Below, piece by piece: positions 19,286 to 30,981 of a stretch of 64,000 nucleotides of DNA (its first letter is position 1; every line of letters starts with the position of its first letter). The stretch comes from Sipunculus nudus (Eukaryota > Annelida > Sipuncula > Golfingiida > Sipunculidae). Below the pieces are notes generated by a model. The model had not been told where the DNA came from. It did not search any database and saw nothing but the letters and a program-made list of their open reading frames with translations. The stretch is from assembly GCA_026874595.1 (NCBI GenBank), contig CM049322.1, positions 42,768,340 through 42,832,339 on the forward strand. The letters run 5' to 3'. Both the position numbers and the translations under genes were made by a program.

Positions 19286-21389
19286 ATGAACAAAGCTAAC
19301 TTCAACTACTCTTTGAAAAACATTCCCATCCCTAGTAATCTGTCCTATACCAAATCCCTGATAAGTAAAGTTGAAAGCCTACTTCGGAGAATGCGATGGA
19401 AGGCATTCCATTTCGAAAACCCTGGTCAAACTTCAGATAAACAAAACTATGGATTCAAAACCACATATTCACCCCCTCATAGCGAACACCTCAGGGCATT
19501 TGAAAGTGATATCTACGAAATGGTCCGGAACATTGAATTTCAGCACTCACACAATGCATTCCAGAAACAAATGGCCAATGACATCAAAACAATCAGACAA
19601 TCTGACAATCTCCTAGTACAGGCAGATAAGACAACCAACCTGTACAGTATGCCGAAAGAACACTACAATAAACTTCTTACAGAAAACATCACTAAGACAT
19701 ACAAAAAAGCAGACAGAAATATCTGTAAAAATATCAATACAGAAGCCAAAGAAATAGCCGGTTCCCTTAACCTAGCAGACCGCATCGAAGTCATGGCCGA
19801 GCGCAATGCTTACATTACTTTGAAAGACCACAAGGATAATTTTGAACAAAACCCCAAGTGCAGATTGATTAATCCAGCAAAATCTGAAATAGGTATCATT
19901 AGCAAAAAGCACTTGGAAAAAATTAATAGCCAACTGAGACTGAAAACCAAACTCAACCAGTGGCAAAATACCGGACAGGTAATATCTTGGTTCAAGAAAT
20001 TGAAGCTGAAACAAAAATCTAAGTTCATAAAGTTTGATATTGTTGACTTTTACCCCTCGATCACAGAAGATCTTCTCATGACAGCCCTCAAATTTGCCAA
20101 AACCATGGTCTCCATTCCAGAGGATGTTATCAAAACCATCCTGCACAGCAGGAAAAGCTTACTGTTTAGCAACGGTAACACCTGGGTGAAAAAAGATCAC
20201 ACTAGTTTTGACGTCACCATGGGCAGTTTTGATGGCGCTGAAGTATGCGAAATTGTTGGTTTATACATCCTAGATATGTTGAAAAAGGAATTTGGTGTAA
20301 ATGCTCTAGGCCTGTATCGTGATGACGGTTTAGGTTGTTTCCCCAACATGTCTGGACCCAAAGCAGACAGCACCCGTAAGAAAATGATCAAACTCTTTTC
20401 CAATGTTGGGTTAAAGATAACCATTGAAACTAACCTGACCTGCACAGATTTCTTAGACGTAACATTTGACCTCCAAAATGACATCTTCTACCCTTACAGA
20501 AAACCGAACAATGACCCTCTCTATATCCACGCACAATCCAATCACCCCCCAGCTATCATTAGGCAGATACCTATGATGATCAGTAAACGTGTTTCTGACA
20601 ACTCCTGCAATAAAGAGCTATTTATGAAAGCCAAACCCATGTATGATGAAGCTTTAGCGAAAAGCGGGTTCTCAGAAAGCTTAAAATATGTTGAACCAAC
20701 AGTGAAAAGCAAGAGAAACAGGAAAAGGAAAATAATATGGTTTAATCCACCCTACAGCCGTCATGTAAAAACCAACATTGGCAGAAAATTCATGAAACTA
20801 GTTGAAAAAACACTTCCCTCAACATCACAGGTACCACAGGTTATTCAACAGGAACAATTTGAAAATTAGCTACAGCTGTCTACCCAACATGTCTAACCTG
20901 ATCAGCAAACATAATATGAAGGTTCTAAATTCTGACAATGCTGTGAATGCACCCCAAAAACAATGTAACTGCCGCAAAAAAGACGAATGTCCTATGAATG
21001 GTCAATGTCAGCTGAAATGCATTGTCTATAAAGCAACAGTTAGAACAGACAATGACGTGAAACACTACATAGGGTGTACTGAAGGTGATTTCAAGACAAG
21101 ATATAATAACCACAAGCAATCCTTTCGGAACAGATCCCACGCTAAAAACACTGAACTGTCTAAACACATTTGGTCACTAAAAGACAACAATATCAATTAC
21201 AAGCTCTCCTGGGAAATATCTGCCAAGGCAGCACCTTACTTCTGTGGGACTAGGAAGTGTGATCTCTGCTTGTCTGAAAAGCTACTTATAGCTACGGCCC
21301 CCCCTGGATCATTGTTGAACTCAAGAGCTGAAATTCTCTCCAAGTGCCGCCATCAAAACAAATTCACCCTGAAATATTTTAAAACCTAG
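19286..21389 (+). pseudogene. Penelope-like RT ORF with frameshift removing the endonuclease, unit 7
   Basis: Class B copy with K266T shortly after motif A. An A-run that is five long elsewhere is six long here (20805-20810). The frame changes after residue 508 and ends at a TAG (20867-20869), giving a 527-residue product that keeps all RT motifs but loses the Cys cluster and GIY-YIG domain. The lost part stays open in another frame to 21389 but has no ATG of its own near the break. If translated, the product would be an endonuclease-less RT. The same lesion occurs in units 8 and 12. Confidence 0.93.
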
Positions 21390-22206
21390 CATTCGTACTC
21401 ATATTCAGCGTGCCCCCTTAACCCCCCCCCCCCCCACACGAGGATCCGCTGGGCGGACTGATTTGTTCAGGTGGTTGTTCTCTCACTGCTGGCTCGTGGA
21501 GTCCATTGGATGACAGGAAAGTTCTACTTTATCCTGGTCTAATGGGCTTTACGACCTTCAGCTAGGAGACTTGCACCACTTGGTATGGGTATAGTATATT
21601 TGCCTTTTATATTGTATATTTGCCTTGTATATTGTGTATTTTCACAGTATATGTGTATTTTTATCATATCATATGTATACTACTGATATGTTCACCGCTT
21701 CCAAGGCCCTATTAGAAATCATTTCAATATGCTGATTGAGCATCCTGGTTATATCTTTGTATTATATTTACTATTTACTACATTATATAACCTCTTTGCC
21801 CTGCCCTGTTATGTTCCAGTATCGCACGTGTACCCCGACCAATCCTATTGTGCACCCGAGAACAATAGGATCAGTGTCAGTCTTTCACATGCCCCCCCCC
21901 CCGACCCGAATCGCACAAAGCATAATCTCGTAATCTCGTAAAGTCTCGGCTTTTCAAACCACGACGTTAGCTTCATTCTAACCACATTCACCTGATGATC
22001 GGGTCGCATCCCGTGAAACAGTCTGTTGTGAATTAACAGTGTTGTTTTTCTTCAGAGTTATACCGCTCTGGCCTAGCTTGTAGGCCATAGAGCACTTTAC
22101 ATCGGAGGGTAACACTACCTTCTACTCCAGCTCCAGCGACAGGTACGTTGTCGAGCACTCTTGTTAACCCACCCTGTCCAGAAATTCACCTTGTAACATC
22201 TACAGA
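21390..22206 (+). promoter_or_regulatory. Spacer / pseudo-LTR 8
   Basis: 817 bp. C-tract 1 is at 21422-21435 (14 C) and C-tract 2 at 21892-21902 (11 C). No other difference was noticed. Confidence 0.8.
21986..22033 (+). ncRNA. Hammerhead ribozyme, unit 8
   Basis: Unchanged 48-nt motif; predicted cleavage after 22027. Confidence 0.87.
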
Positions 22207-24310
22207 ATGAACAAAGCTAACTTCAACTACTCTTTGAAAAACATTCCCATCCCTAGTAATCTGTCCTATACCAAATCCCTGATAAGTAAAGTTGAAAGCC
22301 TACTTCGGAGAATGCGATGGAAGGCATTCCATTTCGAAAACCCTGGTCAAACTTCAGATAAACAAAACTATGGATTCAAAACCACATATTCACCCCCTCA
22401 TAGCGAACACCTCAGGGCATTTGAAAGTGATATCTACGAAATGGTCCGGAACATTGAATTTCAGCACTCACACAATGCATTCCAGAAACAAATGGCCAAT
22501 GACATCAAAACAATCAGACAATCTGACAATCTCCTAGTACAGGCAGATAAGACAACCAACCTGTACAGTATGCCGAAAGAACACTACAATAAACTTCTTA
22601 CAGAAAACATCACTAAGACATACAAAAAAGCAGACAGAAATATCTGTAAAAATATCAATACAGAAGCCAAAGAAATAGCCGGTTCCCTTAACCTAGCAGA
22701 CCGCATCGAAGTCATGGCCGAGCGCAATGCTTACATTACTTTGAAAGACCACAAGGATAATTTTGAACAAAACCCCAAGTGCAGATTGATTAATCCAGCA
22801 AAATCTGAAATAGGTATCATTAGCAAAAAGCACTTGGAAAAAATTAATAGCCAACTGAGACTGAAAACCAAACTCAACCAGTGGCAAAATACCGGACAGG
22901 TAATATCTTGGTTCAAGAAATTGAAGCTGAAACAAAAATCTAAGTTCATAAAGTTTGATATTGTTGACTTTTACCCCTCGATCACAGAAGATCTTCTCAT
23001 GAAAGCCCTCAAATTTGCCAAAACCATGGTCTCCATTCCAGAGGATGTTATCAAAACCATCCTGCACAGCAGGAAAAGCTTACTGTTTAGCAACGGTAAC
23101 ACCTGGGTGAAAAAAGATCACACTAGTTTTGACGTCACCATGGGCAGTTTTGATGGCGCTGAAGTATGCGAAATTGTTGGTTTATACATCCTAGATATGT
23201 TGAAAAAGGAATTTGGTGTAAATGCTCTAGGCCTGTATCGTGATGACGGTTTAGGTTGTTTCCCCAACATGTCTGGACCCAAAGCAGACAGCACCCGTAA
23301 GAAAATGATCAAACTCTTTTCCAATGTTGGGTTAAAGATAACCATTGAAACTAACCTGACCTGCACAGATTTCTTAGACGTAACATTTGACCTCCAAAAT
23401 GACATCTTCTACCCTTACAGAAAACCGAACAATGACCCTCTCTATATCCACGCACAATCCAATCACCCCCCAGCTATCATTAGGCAGATACCTATGATGA
23501 TCAGTAAACGTGTTTCTGACAACTCCTGCAATAAAGAGCTATTTATGAAAGCCAAACCCATGTATGATGAAGCTTTAGCGAAAAGCGGGTTCTCAGAAAG
23601 CTTAAAATATGTTGAACCAACAGTGAAAAGCAAGAGAAACAGGAAAAGGAAAATAATATGGTTTAATCCACCCTACAGCCGTCATGTAAAAACCAACATT
23701 GGCAGAAAATTCATGAAACTAGTTGAAAAAACACTTCCCTCAACATCACAGGTACCACAGGTTATTCAACAGGAACAATTTGAAAATTAGCTACAGCTGT
23801 CTACCCAACATGTCTAACCTGATCAGCAAACATAATATGAAGGTTCTAAATTCTGACAATGCTGTGAATGCACCCCAAAAACAATGTAACTGCCGCAAAA
23901 AAGACGAATGTCCTATGAATGGTCAATGTCAGCTGAAATGCATTGTCTATAAAGCAACAGTTAGAACAGACAATGACGTGAAACACTACATAGGGTGTAC
24001 TGAAGGTGATTTCAAGACAAGATATAATAACCACAAGCAATCCTTTCGGAACAGATCCCACGCTAAAAACACTGAACTGTCTAAACACATTTGGTCACTA
24101 AAAGACAACAATATCAATTACAAGCTCTCCTGGGAAATATCTGCCAAGGCAGCACCTTACTTCTGTGGAACTAGGAAGTGTGATCTCTGCTTGTCTGAAA
24201 AGCTACTTATAGCTACGGCCCCCCCTGGATCATTGTTGAACTCAAGAGCTGAAATTCTCTCCAAGTGCCGCCATCAAAACAAATTCACCCTGAAATATTT
24301 TAAAACCTAG
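22207..24310 (+). pseudogene. Penelope-like RT ORF with frameshift removing the endonuclease, unit 8
   Basis: Class B copy with the six-A run at 23726-23731 and the premature TAG at 23788-23790. It keeps K266, unlike unit 7, and has a silent GGG-to-GGA change at G654. These two markers separate it from unit 7 and show which parent supplied each half of unit 12. The endonuclease sequence is still otherwise complete out of frame, so the lesion is young. Confidence 0.93.
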
Positions 24311-25132
24311 CATTCGTACTCATATTCAGCGTGCCCCCTTAACCCCCCCCCCCCCCCCACACGAGGATCCGCTGGGCGGACTGATTTGTTCAGGTGGTTG
24401 TTCTCTCACTGCTGGCTCGTGGAGTCCATTGGATGACAGGAAAGTTCTACTTTATCCTGGTCTAATGGGCTTTACGACCTTCAGCTAGGAGACTTGCACC
24501 ACTTGGTATGGGTATAGTATATTTGCCTTTTATATTGTATATTTGCCTTGTATATTGTGTATTTTCACAGTATATGTGTATTTTTATCATATCATATGTA
24601 TACTACTGATATGTTCACCGCTTCCAAGGCCCTATTAGAAATCATTTCAATATGCTGATTGAGCATCCTGGTTATATCTTTGTATTATATTTACTATTTA
24701 CTACATTATATAACCTCTTTGCCCTGCCCTGTTATGTTCCAGTATCGCACGTGTACCCCGACCAATCCTATTGTGCACCCGAGAACAATAGGATCAGTGT
24801 CAGTCTTTCACATGCCCCCCCCCCCCCCGACCCGAATCGCACAAAGCATAATCTCGTAATCTCGTAAAGTCTCGGCTTTTCAAACCACGACGTTAGCTTC
24901 ATTCTAACCACATTCACCTGATGATCGGGTCGCATCCCGTGAAACAGTCTGTTGTGAATTAACAGTGTTGTTTTTCTTCAGAGTTATACCGCTCTGGCCT
25001 AGCTTGTAGGCCATAGAGCACTTTACATCGGAGGGTAACACTACCTTCTACTCCAGCTCCAGCGACAGGTACGTTGTCGAGCACTCTTGTTAACCCACCC
25101 TGTCCAGAAATTCACCTTGTAACATCTACAGA
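24311..25132 (+). promoter_or_regulatory. Spacer / pseudo-LTR 9
   Basis: 822 bp. C-tract 1 is at 24343-24358 (16 C) and C-tract 2 at 24815-24828 (14 C). Its counterpart in the block duplication is spacer 13, which is one C shorter in each tract. Confidence 0.8.
24912..24959 (+). ncRNA. Hammerhead ribozyme, unit 9
   Basis: Unchanged 48-nt motif; predicted cleavage after 24953. Confidence 0.87.
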
Positions 25133-27235
25133 ATGAACAAAGCTAACTTCAACTACTCTTTGAAAAACATTCCCATCCCTAGTAATCTGTCCTATACCAA
25201 ATCCCTGATAAGTAAAGTTGAAAGCCTACTTCGGAGAATGCGATGGAAGGCATTCCATTTCGAAAACCCTGGTCAAACTTCAGATAAACAAAACTATGGA
25301 TTCAAAACCACATATTCACCCCCTCATAGCGAACACCTCAGGGCATTTGAAAGTGATATCTACGAAATGGTCCGGAACATTGAATTTCAGCACTCACACA
25401 ATGCATTCCAGAAACAAATGGCCAATGACATCAAAACAATCAGACAATCTGACAATCTCCTAGTACAGGCAGATAAGACAACCAACCTGTACAGTATGCC
25501 GAAAGAACACCACAATAAACTTCTTACAGAAAACATCACTAAGACATACAAAAAAGCAGACAGAAATATCTGTAAAAATATCAATACAGAAGCCAAAGAA
25601 ATAGCCGGTTCCCTTAACCTAGCAGACCGCATCGAAGTCATGGCCGAGCGCAATGCTTACATTACTTTGAAAGACCACAAGGATAATTTTGAACAAAACC
25701 CCAAGTGCAGATTGATTAATCCAGCAAAATCTGAAATAGGTATCATTAGCAAAAAGCACTTGGAAAAAATTAATAGCCAACTGAGACTGAAAACCAAACT
25801 CAACCAGTGGCAAAATACCGGACAGGTAATATCTTGGTTCAAGAAATTGAAGCTGAAACAAAAATCTAAGTTCATAAAGTTTGATATTGTTGACTTTTAC
25901 CCCTCGATCACAGAAGATCTTCTCATGAAAGCCCTCAAATTTGCCAAAACCATGGTCTCCATTCCAGAGGATGTTATCAAAACCATCCTGCACAGCAGGA
26001 AAAGCTTACTGTTTAGCAACGGTAACACCTGGGTGAAAAAAGATCACACTAGTTTTGACGTCACCATGGGCAGTTTTGATGGCGCTGAAGTATGCGAAAT
26101 TGTTGGTTTATACATCCTAGATATGTTGAAAAAGGAATTTGGTGTAAATGCTCTAGGCCTGTATCGTGATGACGGTTTAGGTTGTTTCCCCAACATGTCT
26201 GGACCCAAAGCAGACAGCACCCGTAAGAAAATGATCAAACTCTTTTCCAATGTTGGGTTAAAGATAACCATTGAAACTAACCTGACCTGCACAGATTTCT
26301 TAGACGTAACATTTGACCTCCAAAATGACATCTTCTACCCTTACAGAAAACCGAACAATGACCCTCTCTATATCCACGCACAATCCAATCACCCCCCAGC
26401 TATCATTAGGCAGATACCTATGATGATCAGTAAACGTGTTTCTGACAACTCCTGCAATAAAGAGCTATTTATGAAAGCCAAACCCATGTATGATGAAGCT
26501 TTAGCGAAAAGCGGGTTCTCAGAAAGCTTAAAATATGTTGAACCAACAGTGAAAAGCAAGAGAAACAGGAAAAGGAAAATAATATGGTTTAATCCACCCT
26601 ACAGCCGTCATGTAAAAACCAACATTGGCAGAAAATTCATGAAACTAGTTGAAAAACACTTCCCTCAACATCACAGGTACCACAGGTTATTCAACAGGAA
26701 CAATTTGAAAATTAGCTACAGCTGTCTACCCAACATGTCTAACCTGATCAGCAAACATAATATGAAGGTTCTAAATTCTGACAATGCTGTGAATGCACCC
26801 CAAAAACAATGTAACTGCCGTAAAAAAGACGAATGTCCTATGAATGGTCAATGTCAGCTGAAATGCATTGTCTATAAAGCAACAGTTAGAACAGACAATG
26901 ACGTGAAACACTACATAGGGTGTACTGAAGGTGATTTCAAGACAAGATATAATAACCACAAGCAATCCTTTCGGAACAGATCCCACGCTAAAAACACTGA
27001 ACTGTCTAAACACATTTGGTCACTAAAAGACAACAATATCAATTACAAGCTCTCCTGGGAAATATCTGCCAAGGCAGCACCTTACTTCTGTGGGACTAGG
27101 AAGTGTGATCTCTGCTTGTCTGAAAAGCTACTTATAGCTACGGCCCCCCCTGGATCATTGTTGAACTCAAGAGCTGAAATTCTCTCCAAGTGCCGCCATC
27201 AAAACAAATTCACCCTGAAATATTTTAAAACCTAG
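25133..27235 (+). CDS. Penelope-like RT/GIY-YIG endonuclease, unit 9 (class B)
   Basis: Intact 700-codon class B ORF marked by Y127H directly after the class B H126. Only unit 13 shares Y127H, which makes the two units counterparts in the units 7-11 to 12-15 block duplication. The R563 codon is back to CGT, unlike units 5-8. All catalytic residues are present. Confidence 0.95.
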   Translation: MNKANFNYSLKNIPIPSNLSYTKSLISKVESLLRRMRWKAFHFENPGQTSDKQNYGFKTTYSPPHSEHLRAFESDIYEMVRNIEFQHSHNAFQKQMANDIKTIRQSDNLLVQADKTTNLYSMPKEHHNKLLTENITKTYKKADRNICKNINTEAKEIAGSLNLADRIEVMAERNAYITLKDHKDNFEQNPKCRLINPAKSEIGIISKKHLEKINSQLRLKTKLNQWQNTGQVISWFKKLKLKQKSKFIKFDIVDFYPSITEDLLMKALKFAKTMVSIPEDVIKTILHSRKSLLFSNGNTWVKKDHTSFDVTMGSFDGAEVCEIVGLYILDMLKKEFGVNALGLYRDDGLGCFPNMSGPKADSTRKKMIKLFSNVGLKITIETNLTCTDFLDVTFDLQNDIFYPYRKPNNDPLYIHAQSNHPPAIIRQIPMMISKRVSDNSCNKELFMKAKPMYDEALAKSGFSESLKYVEPTVKSKRNRKRKIIWFNPPYSRHVKTNIGRKFMKLVEKHFPQHHRYHRLFNRNNLKISYSCLPNMSNLISKHNMKVLNSDNAVNAPQKQCNCRKKDECPMNGQCQLKCIVYKATVRTDNDVKHYIGCTEGDFKTRYNNHKQSFRNRSHAKNTELSKHIWSLKDNNINYKLSWEISAKAAPYFCGTRKCDLCLSEKLLIATAPPGSLLNSRAEILSKCRHQNKFTLKYFKT

Positions 27236-28058
27236 CATTCGTACTCATATTCAGCGTGCCCCCTTAACCCCCCCCCCCCCCCCACACGAGGATCCGCTGG
27301 GCGGACTGATTTGTTCAGGTGGTTGTTCTCTCACTGCTGGCTCGTGGAGTCCATTGGATGACAGGAAAGTTCTACTTTATCCTGGTCTAATGGGCTTTAC
27401 GACCTTCAGCTAGGAGACTTGCACCACTTGGTATGGGTATAGTATATTTGCCTTTTATATTGTATATTTGCCTTGTATATTGTGTATTTTCACAGTATAT
27501 TTGTATTTTTATCATATCATATGTATACTACTGATATGTTCACCGCTTCCAAGGCCCTATTAGAAATCATTTCAATATGCTGATTGAGCATCCTGGTTAT
27601 ATCTTTGTATTATATTTACTATTTACTACATTATATAACCTCTTTGCCCTGCCCTGTTATGTTCCAGTATCGCACGTGTACCCCGACCAATCCTATTGTG
27701 CACCCGAGAACAATAGGATCAGTGTCAGTCTTTCACATGCCCCCCCCCCCCCCCGACCCGAATCGCACAAAGCATAATCTCGTAATCTCGTAAAGTCTCG
27801 GCTTTTCAAACCACGACGTTAGCTTCATTCTAACCACATTCACCTGATGATCGGGTCGCATCCCGTGAAACAGTCTGTTGTGAATTAACAGTGTTGTTTT
27901 TCTTCAGAGTTATACCGCTCTGGCCTAGCTTGTAGGCCATAGAGCACTTTACATCGGAGGGTAACACTACCTTCTACTCCAGCTCCAGCGACAGGTACGT
28001 TGTCGACCACTCTTGTTAACCCACCCTGTCCAGAAATTCACCTTGTAACATCTACAGA
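27236..28058 (+). promoter_or_regulatory. Spacer / pseudo-LTR 10
   Basis: 823 bp. C-tract 1 is at 27268-27283 (16 C) and C-tract 2 at 27740-27754 (15 C). Two substitutions, G-to-T at 27501 and G-to-C at 28007 (inside the candidate intron), are shared only with spacer 14. Confidence 0.8.
27838..27885 (+). ncRNA. Hammerhead ribozyme, unit 10
   Basis: Unchanged 48-nt motif; predicted cleavage after 27879. Confidence 0.87.
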
Positions 28059-30161
28059 ATGAACAAAGCTAACTTCAACTACTCTTTGAAAAACATTCCC
28101 ATCCCTAGTAATCTGTCCTATACCAAATCCCTGATAAGTAAAGTTGAAAGCCTACTTCGGAGAATGCGATGGAAGGCATTCCATTTCGAAAACCCTGGTC
28201 AAACTTCAGATAAACAAAACTATGGATTCAAAACCACATATTCACCCCCTCATAGCGAACACCTCAGGGCATTTGAAAGTGATATCTACGAAATGGTCCG
28301 GTACATTGAATTTCAGCACTCACACAATGCATTCCAGAAACAAATGGCCAATGACATCAAAACAATCAGACAATCTGACAATCTCCTAGTACAGGCAGAT
28401 AAGACAACCAACCTGTACAGTATGCCGAAAGAACACTACAATAAACTTCTTACAGAAAACATCACTAAGACATACAAAAAAGCAGACAGAAATATCTGTA
28501 AAAATATCAATACAGAAGCCAAAGAAATAGCCGGTTCCCTTAACCTAGCAGACCGCATCGAAGTCATGGCCGAGCGCAATGCTTACATTACTTTGAAAGA
28601 CCACAAGGATAATTTTGAACAAAACCCCAAGTGCAGATTGATTAATCCAGCAAAATCTGAAATAGGTATCATTAGCAAAAAGCACTTGGAAAAAATTAAT
28701 AGCCAACTGAGACTGAAAACCAAACTCAACCAGTGGCAAAATACCGGACAGGTAATATCTTGGTTCAAGAAATTGAAGCTGAAACAAAAATCTAAGTTCA
28801 TAAAGTTTGATATTGTTGACTTTTACCCTTCGATCACAGAAGATCTTCTCATGAAAGCCCTCAAATTTGCCAAAACCATGGTCTCCATTCCAGAGGATGT
28901 TATCAAAACCATCCTGCACAGCAGGAAAAGCTTACTGTTTAGCAACGGTAACACCTGGGTGAAAAAAGATCACACTAGTTTTGACGTCACCATGGGCAGT
29001 TTTGATGGCGCTGAAGTATGCGAAATTGTTGGTTTATACATCCTAGATATGTTGAAAAAGGAATTTGGTGTAAATGCTCTAGGCCTGTATCGTGATGACG
29101 GTTTAGGTTGTTTCCCCAACATGTCTGGACCCAAAGCAGACAGCACCCGTAAGAAAATGATCAAACTCTTTTCCAATGTTGGGTTAAAGATAACCATTGA
29201 AACTAACCTGACCTGCACAGATTTCTTAGACGTAACATTTGACCTCCAAAATGACATCTTCTACCCTTACAGAAAACCGAACAATGACCCTCTCTATATC
29301 CACGCACAATCCAATCACCCCCCAGCTATCATTAGGCAGATACCTATGATGATCAGTAAACGTGTTTCTGACAACTCCTGCAATAAAGAGCTATTTATGA
29401 AAGCCAAACCCATGTATGATGAAGCTTTAGCGAAAAGCGGGTTCTCAGAAAGCTTAAAATATGTTGAACCAACAGTGAAAAGCAAGAGAAACAGGAAAAG
29501 GAAAATAATATGGTTTAATCCACCCTACAGCCGTCATGTAAAAACCAACATTGGCAGAAAATTCATGAAACTAGTTGAAAAACACTTCCCTCAACATCAC
29601 AGGTACCACAGGTTATTCAACAGGAACAATTTGAAAATTAGCTACAGCTGTCTACCCAACATGTCTAACCTGATCAGCAAACATAATATGAAGGTTCTAA
29701 ATTCTGACAATGCTGTGAATGCACCCCAAAAACAATGTAACTGCCGTAAAAAAGACGAATGTCCTATGAATGGTCAATGTCAGCTGAAATGCATTGTCTA
29801 TAAAGCAACAGTTAGAACAGACAATGACGTGAAACACTACATAGGGTGTACTGAAGGTGATTTCAAGACAAGATATAATAACCACAAGCAATCCTTTCGG
29901 AACAGATCCCACGCTAAAAACACTGAACTGTCTAAACACATTTGGTCACTAAAAGACAACAATATCAATTACAAGCTCTCCTGGGAAATATCTGCCAAGG
30001 CAGCACCTTACTTCTGTGGGACTAGGAAGTGTGATCTCTGCTTGTCTGAAAAGCTACTTATAGCTACGGCCCCCCCTGGATCATTGTTGAACTCAAGAGC
30101 TGAAATTCTCTCCAAGTGCCGCCATCAAAACAAATTCACCCTGAAATATTTTAAAACCTAG
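28059..30161 (+). CDS. Penelope-like RT/GIY-YIG endonuclease, unit 10 (class B)
   Basis: Intact 700-codon class B ORF with N82Y in the N-terminal domain and a silent CCC-to-CCT change at P257 in motif A. Both recur in unit 14 together with the two spacer substitutions upstream, giving four shared markers for one duplication event. N82Y alone also occurs in units 11, 15 and 18. Confidence 0.95.
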   Translation: MNKANFNYSLKNIPIPSNLSYTKSLISKVESLLRRMRWKAFHFENPGQTSDKQNYGFKTTYSPPHSEHLRAFESDIYEMVRYIEFQHSHNAFQKQMANDIKTIRQSDNLLVQADKTTNLYSMPKEHYNKLLTENITKTYKKADRNICKNINTEAKEIAGSLNLADRIEVMAERNAYITLKDHKDNFEQNPKCRLINPAKSEIGIISKKHLEKINSQLRLKTKLNQWQNTGQVISWFKKLKLKQKSKFIKFDIVDFYPSITEDLLMKALKFAKTMVSIPEDVIKTILHSRKSLLFSNGNTWVKKDHTSFDVTMGSFDGAEVCEIVGLYILDMLKKEFGVNALGLYRDDGLGCFPNMSGPKADSTRKKMIKLFSNVGLKITIETNLTCTDFLDVTFDLQNDIFYPYRKPNNDPLYIHAQSNHPPAIIRQIPMMISKRVSDNSCNKELFMKAKPMYDEALAKSGFSESLKYVEPTVKSKRNRKRKIIWFNPPYSRHVKTNIGRKFMKLVEKHFPQHHRYHRLFNRNNLKISYSCLPNMSNLISKHNMKVLNSDNAVNAPQKQCNCRKKDECPMNGQCQLKCIVYKATVRTDNDVKHYIGCTEGDFKTRYNNHKQSFRNRSHAKNTELSKHIWSLKDNNINYKLSWEISAKAAPYFCGTRKCDLCLSEKLLIATAPPGSLLNSRAEILSKCRHQNKFTLKYFKT

Positions 30162-30981
30162 CATTCGTACTCATATTCAGCGTGCCCCCTTAACCCCCCC
30201 CCCCCCCCACACGAGGATCCGCTGGGCGGACTGATTTGTTCAGGTGGTTGTTCTCTCACTGCTGGCTCGTGGAGTCCATTGGATGACAGGAAAGTTCTAC
30301 TTTATCCTGGTCTAATGGGCTTTACGACCTTCAGCTAGGAGACTTGCACCACTTGGTATGGGTATAGTATATTTGCCTTTTATATTGTATATTTGCCTTG
30401 TATATTGTGTATTTTCACAGTATATGTGTATTTTTATCATATCATATGTATACTACTGATATGTTCACCGCTTCCAAGGCCCTATTAGAAATCATTTCAA
30501 TATGCTGATTGAGCATCCTGGTTATATCTTTGTATTATATTTACTATTTACTACATTATATAACCTCTTTGCCCTGCCCTGTTATGTTCCAGTATCGCAC
30601 GTGTACCCCGACCAATCCTATTGTGCACCCGAGAACAATAGGATCAGTGTCAGTCTTTCACATGCCCCCCCCCCCCCGACCCGAATCGCACAAAGCATAA
30701 TCTCGTAATCTCGTAAAGTCTCGGCTTTTCAAACCACGACGTTAGCTTCATTCTAACCACATTCACCTGATGATCGGGTCGCATCCCGTGAAACAGTCTG
30801 TTGTGAATTAACAGTGTTGTTTTTCTTCAGAGTTATACCGCTCTGGCCTAGCTTGTAGGCCATAGAGCACTTTACATCGGAGGGTAACACTACCTTCTAC
30901 TCCAGCTCCAGCGACAGGTACGTTGTCGAGCACTCTTGTTAACCCACCCTGTCCAGAAATTCACCTTGTAACATCTACAGA
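30162..30981 (+). promoter_or_regulatory. Spacer / pseudo-LTR 11
   Basis: 820 bp. C-tract 1 is at 30194-30208 (15 C) and C-tract 2 at 30665-30677 (13 C). No substitution was noticed. Confidence 0.8.
30761..30808 (+). ncRNA. Hammerhead ribozyme, unit 11
   Basis: Unchanged 48-nt motif; predicted cleavage after 30802. Confidence 0.87.

Noticed and set aside
20804-20812. Programmed -1 frameshifting at A-AAA-AAC in units 7, 8 and 12
   Set aside because: The heptamer is present but in the wrong phase. Returning to the endonuclease frame needs a +1 shift, and intact units have five A and need no shift.
20802-21389. A separate 195-codon endonuclease gene in units 7, 8 and 12
   Set aside because: Its only start would be a TTG inside the frameshifted region. 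It is the out-of-frame remainder of the 700-codon ORF, not a new gene.
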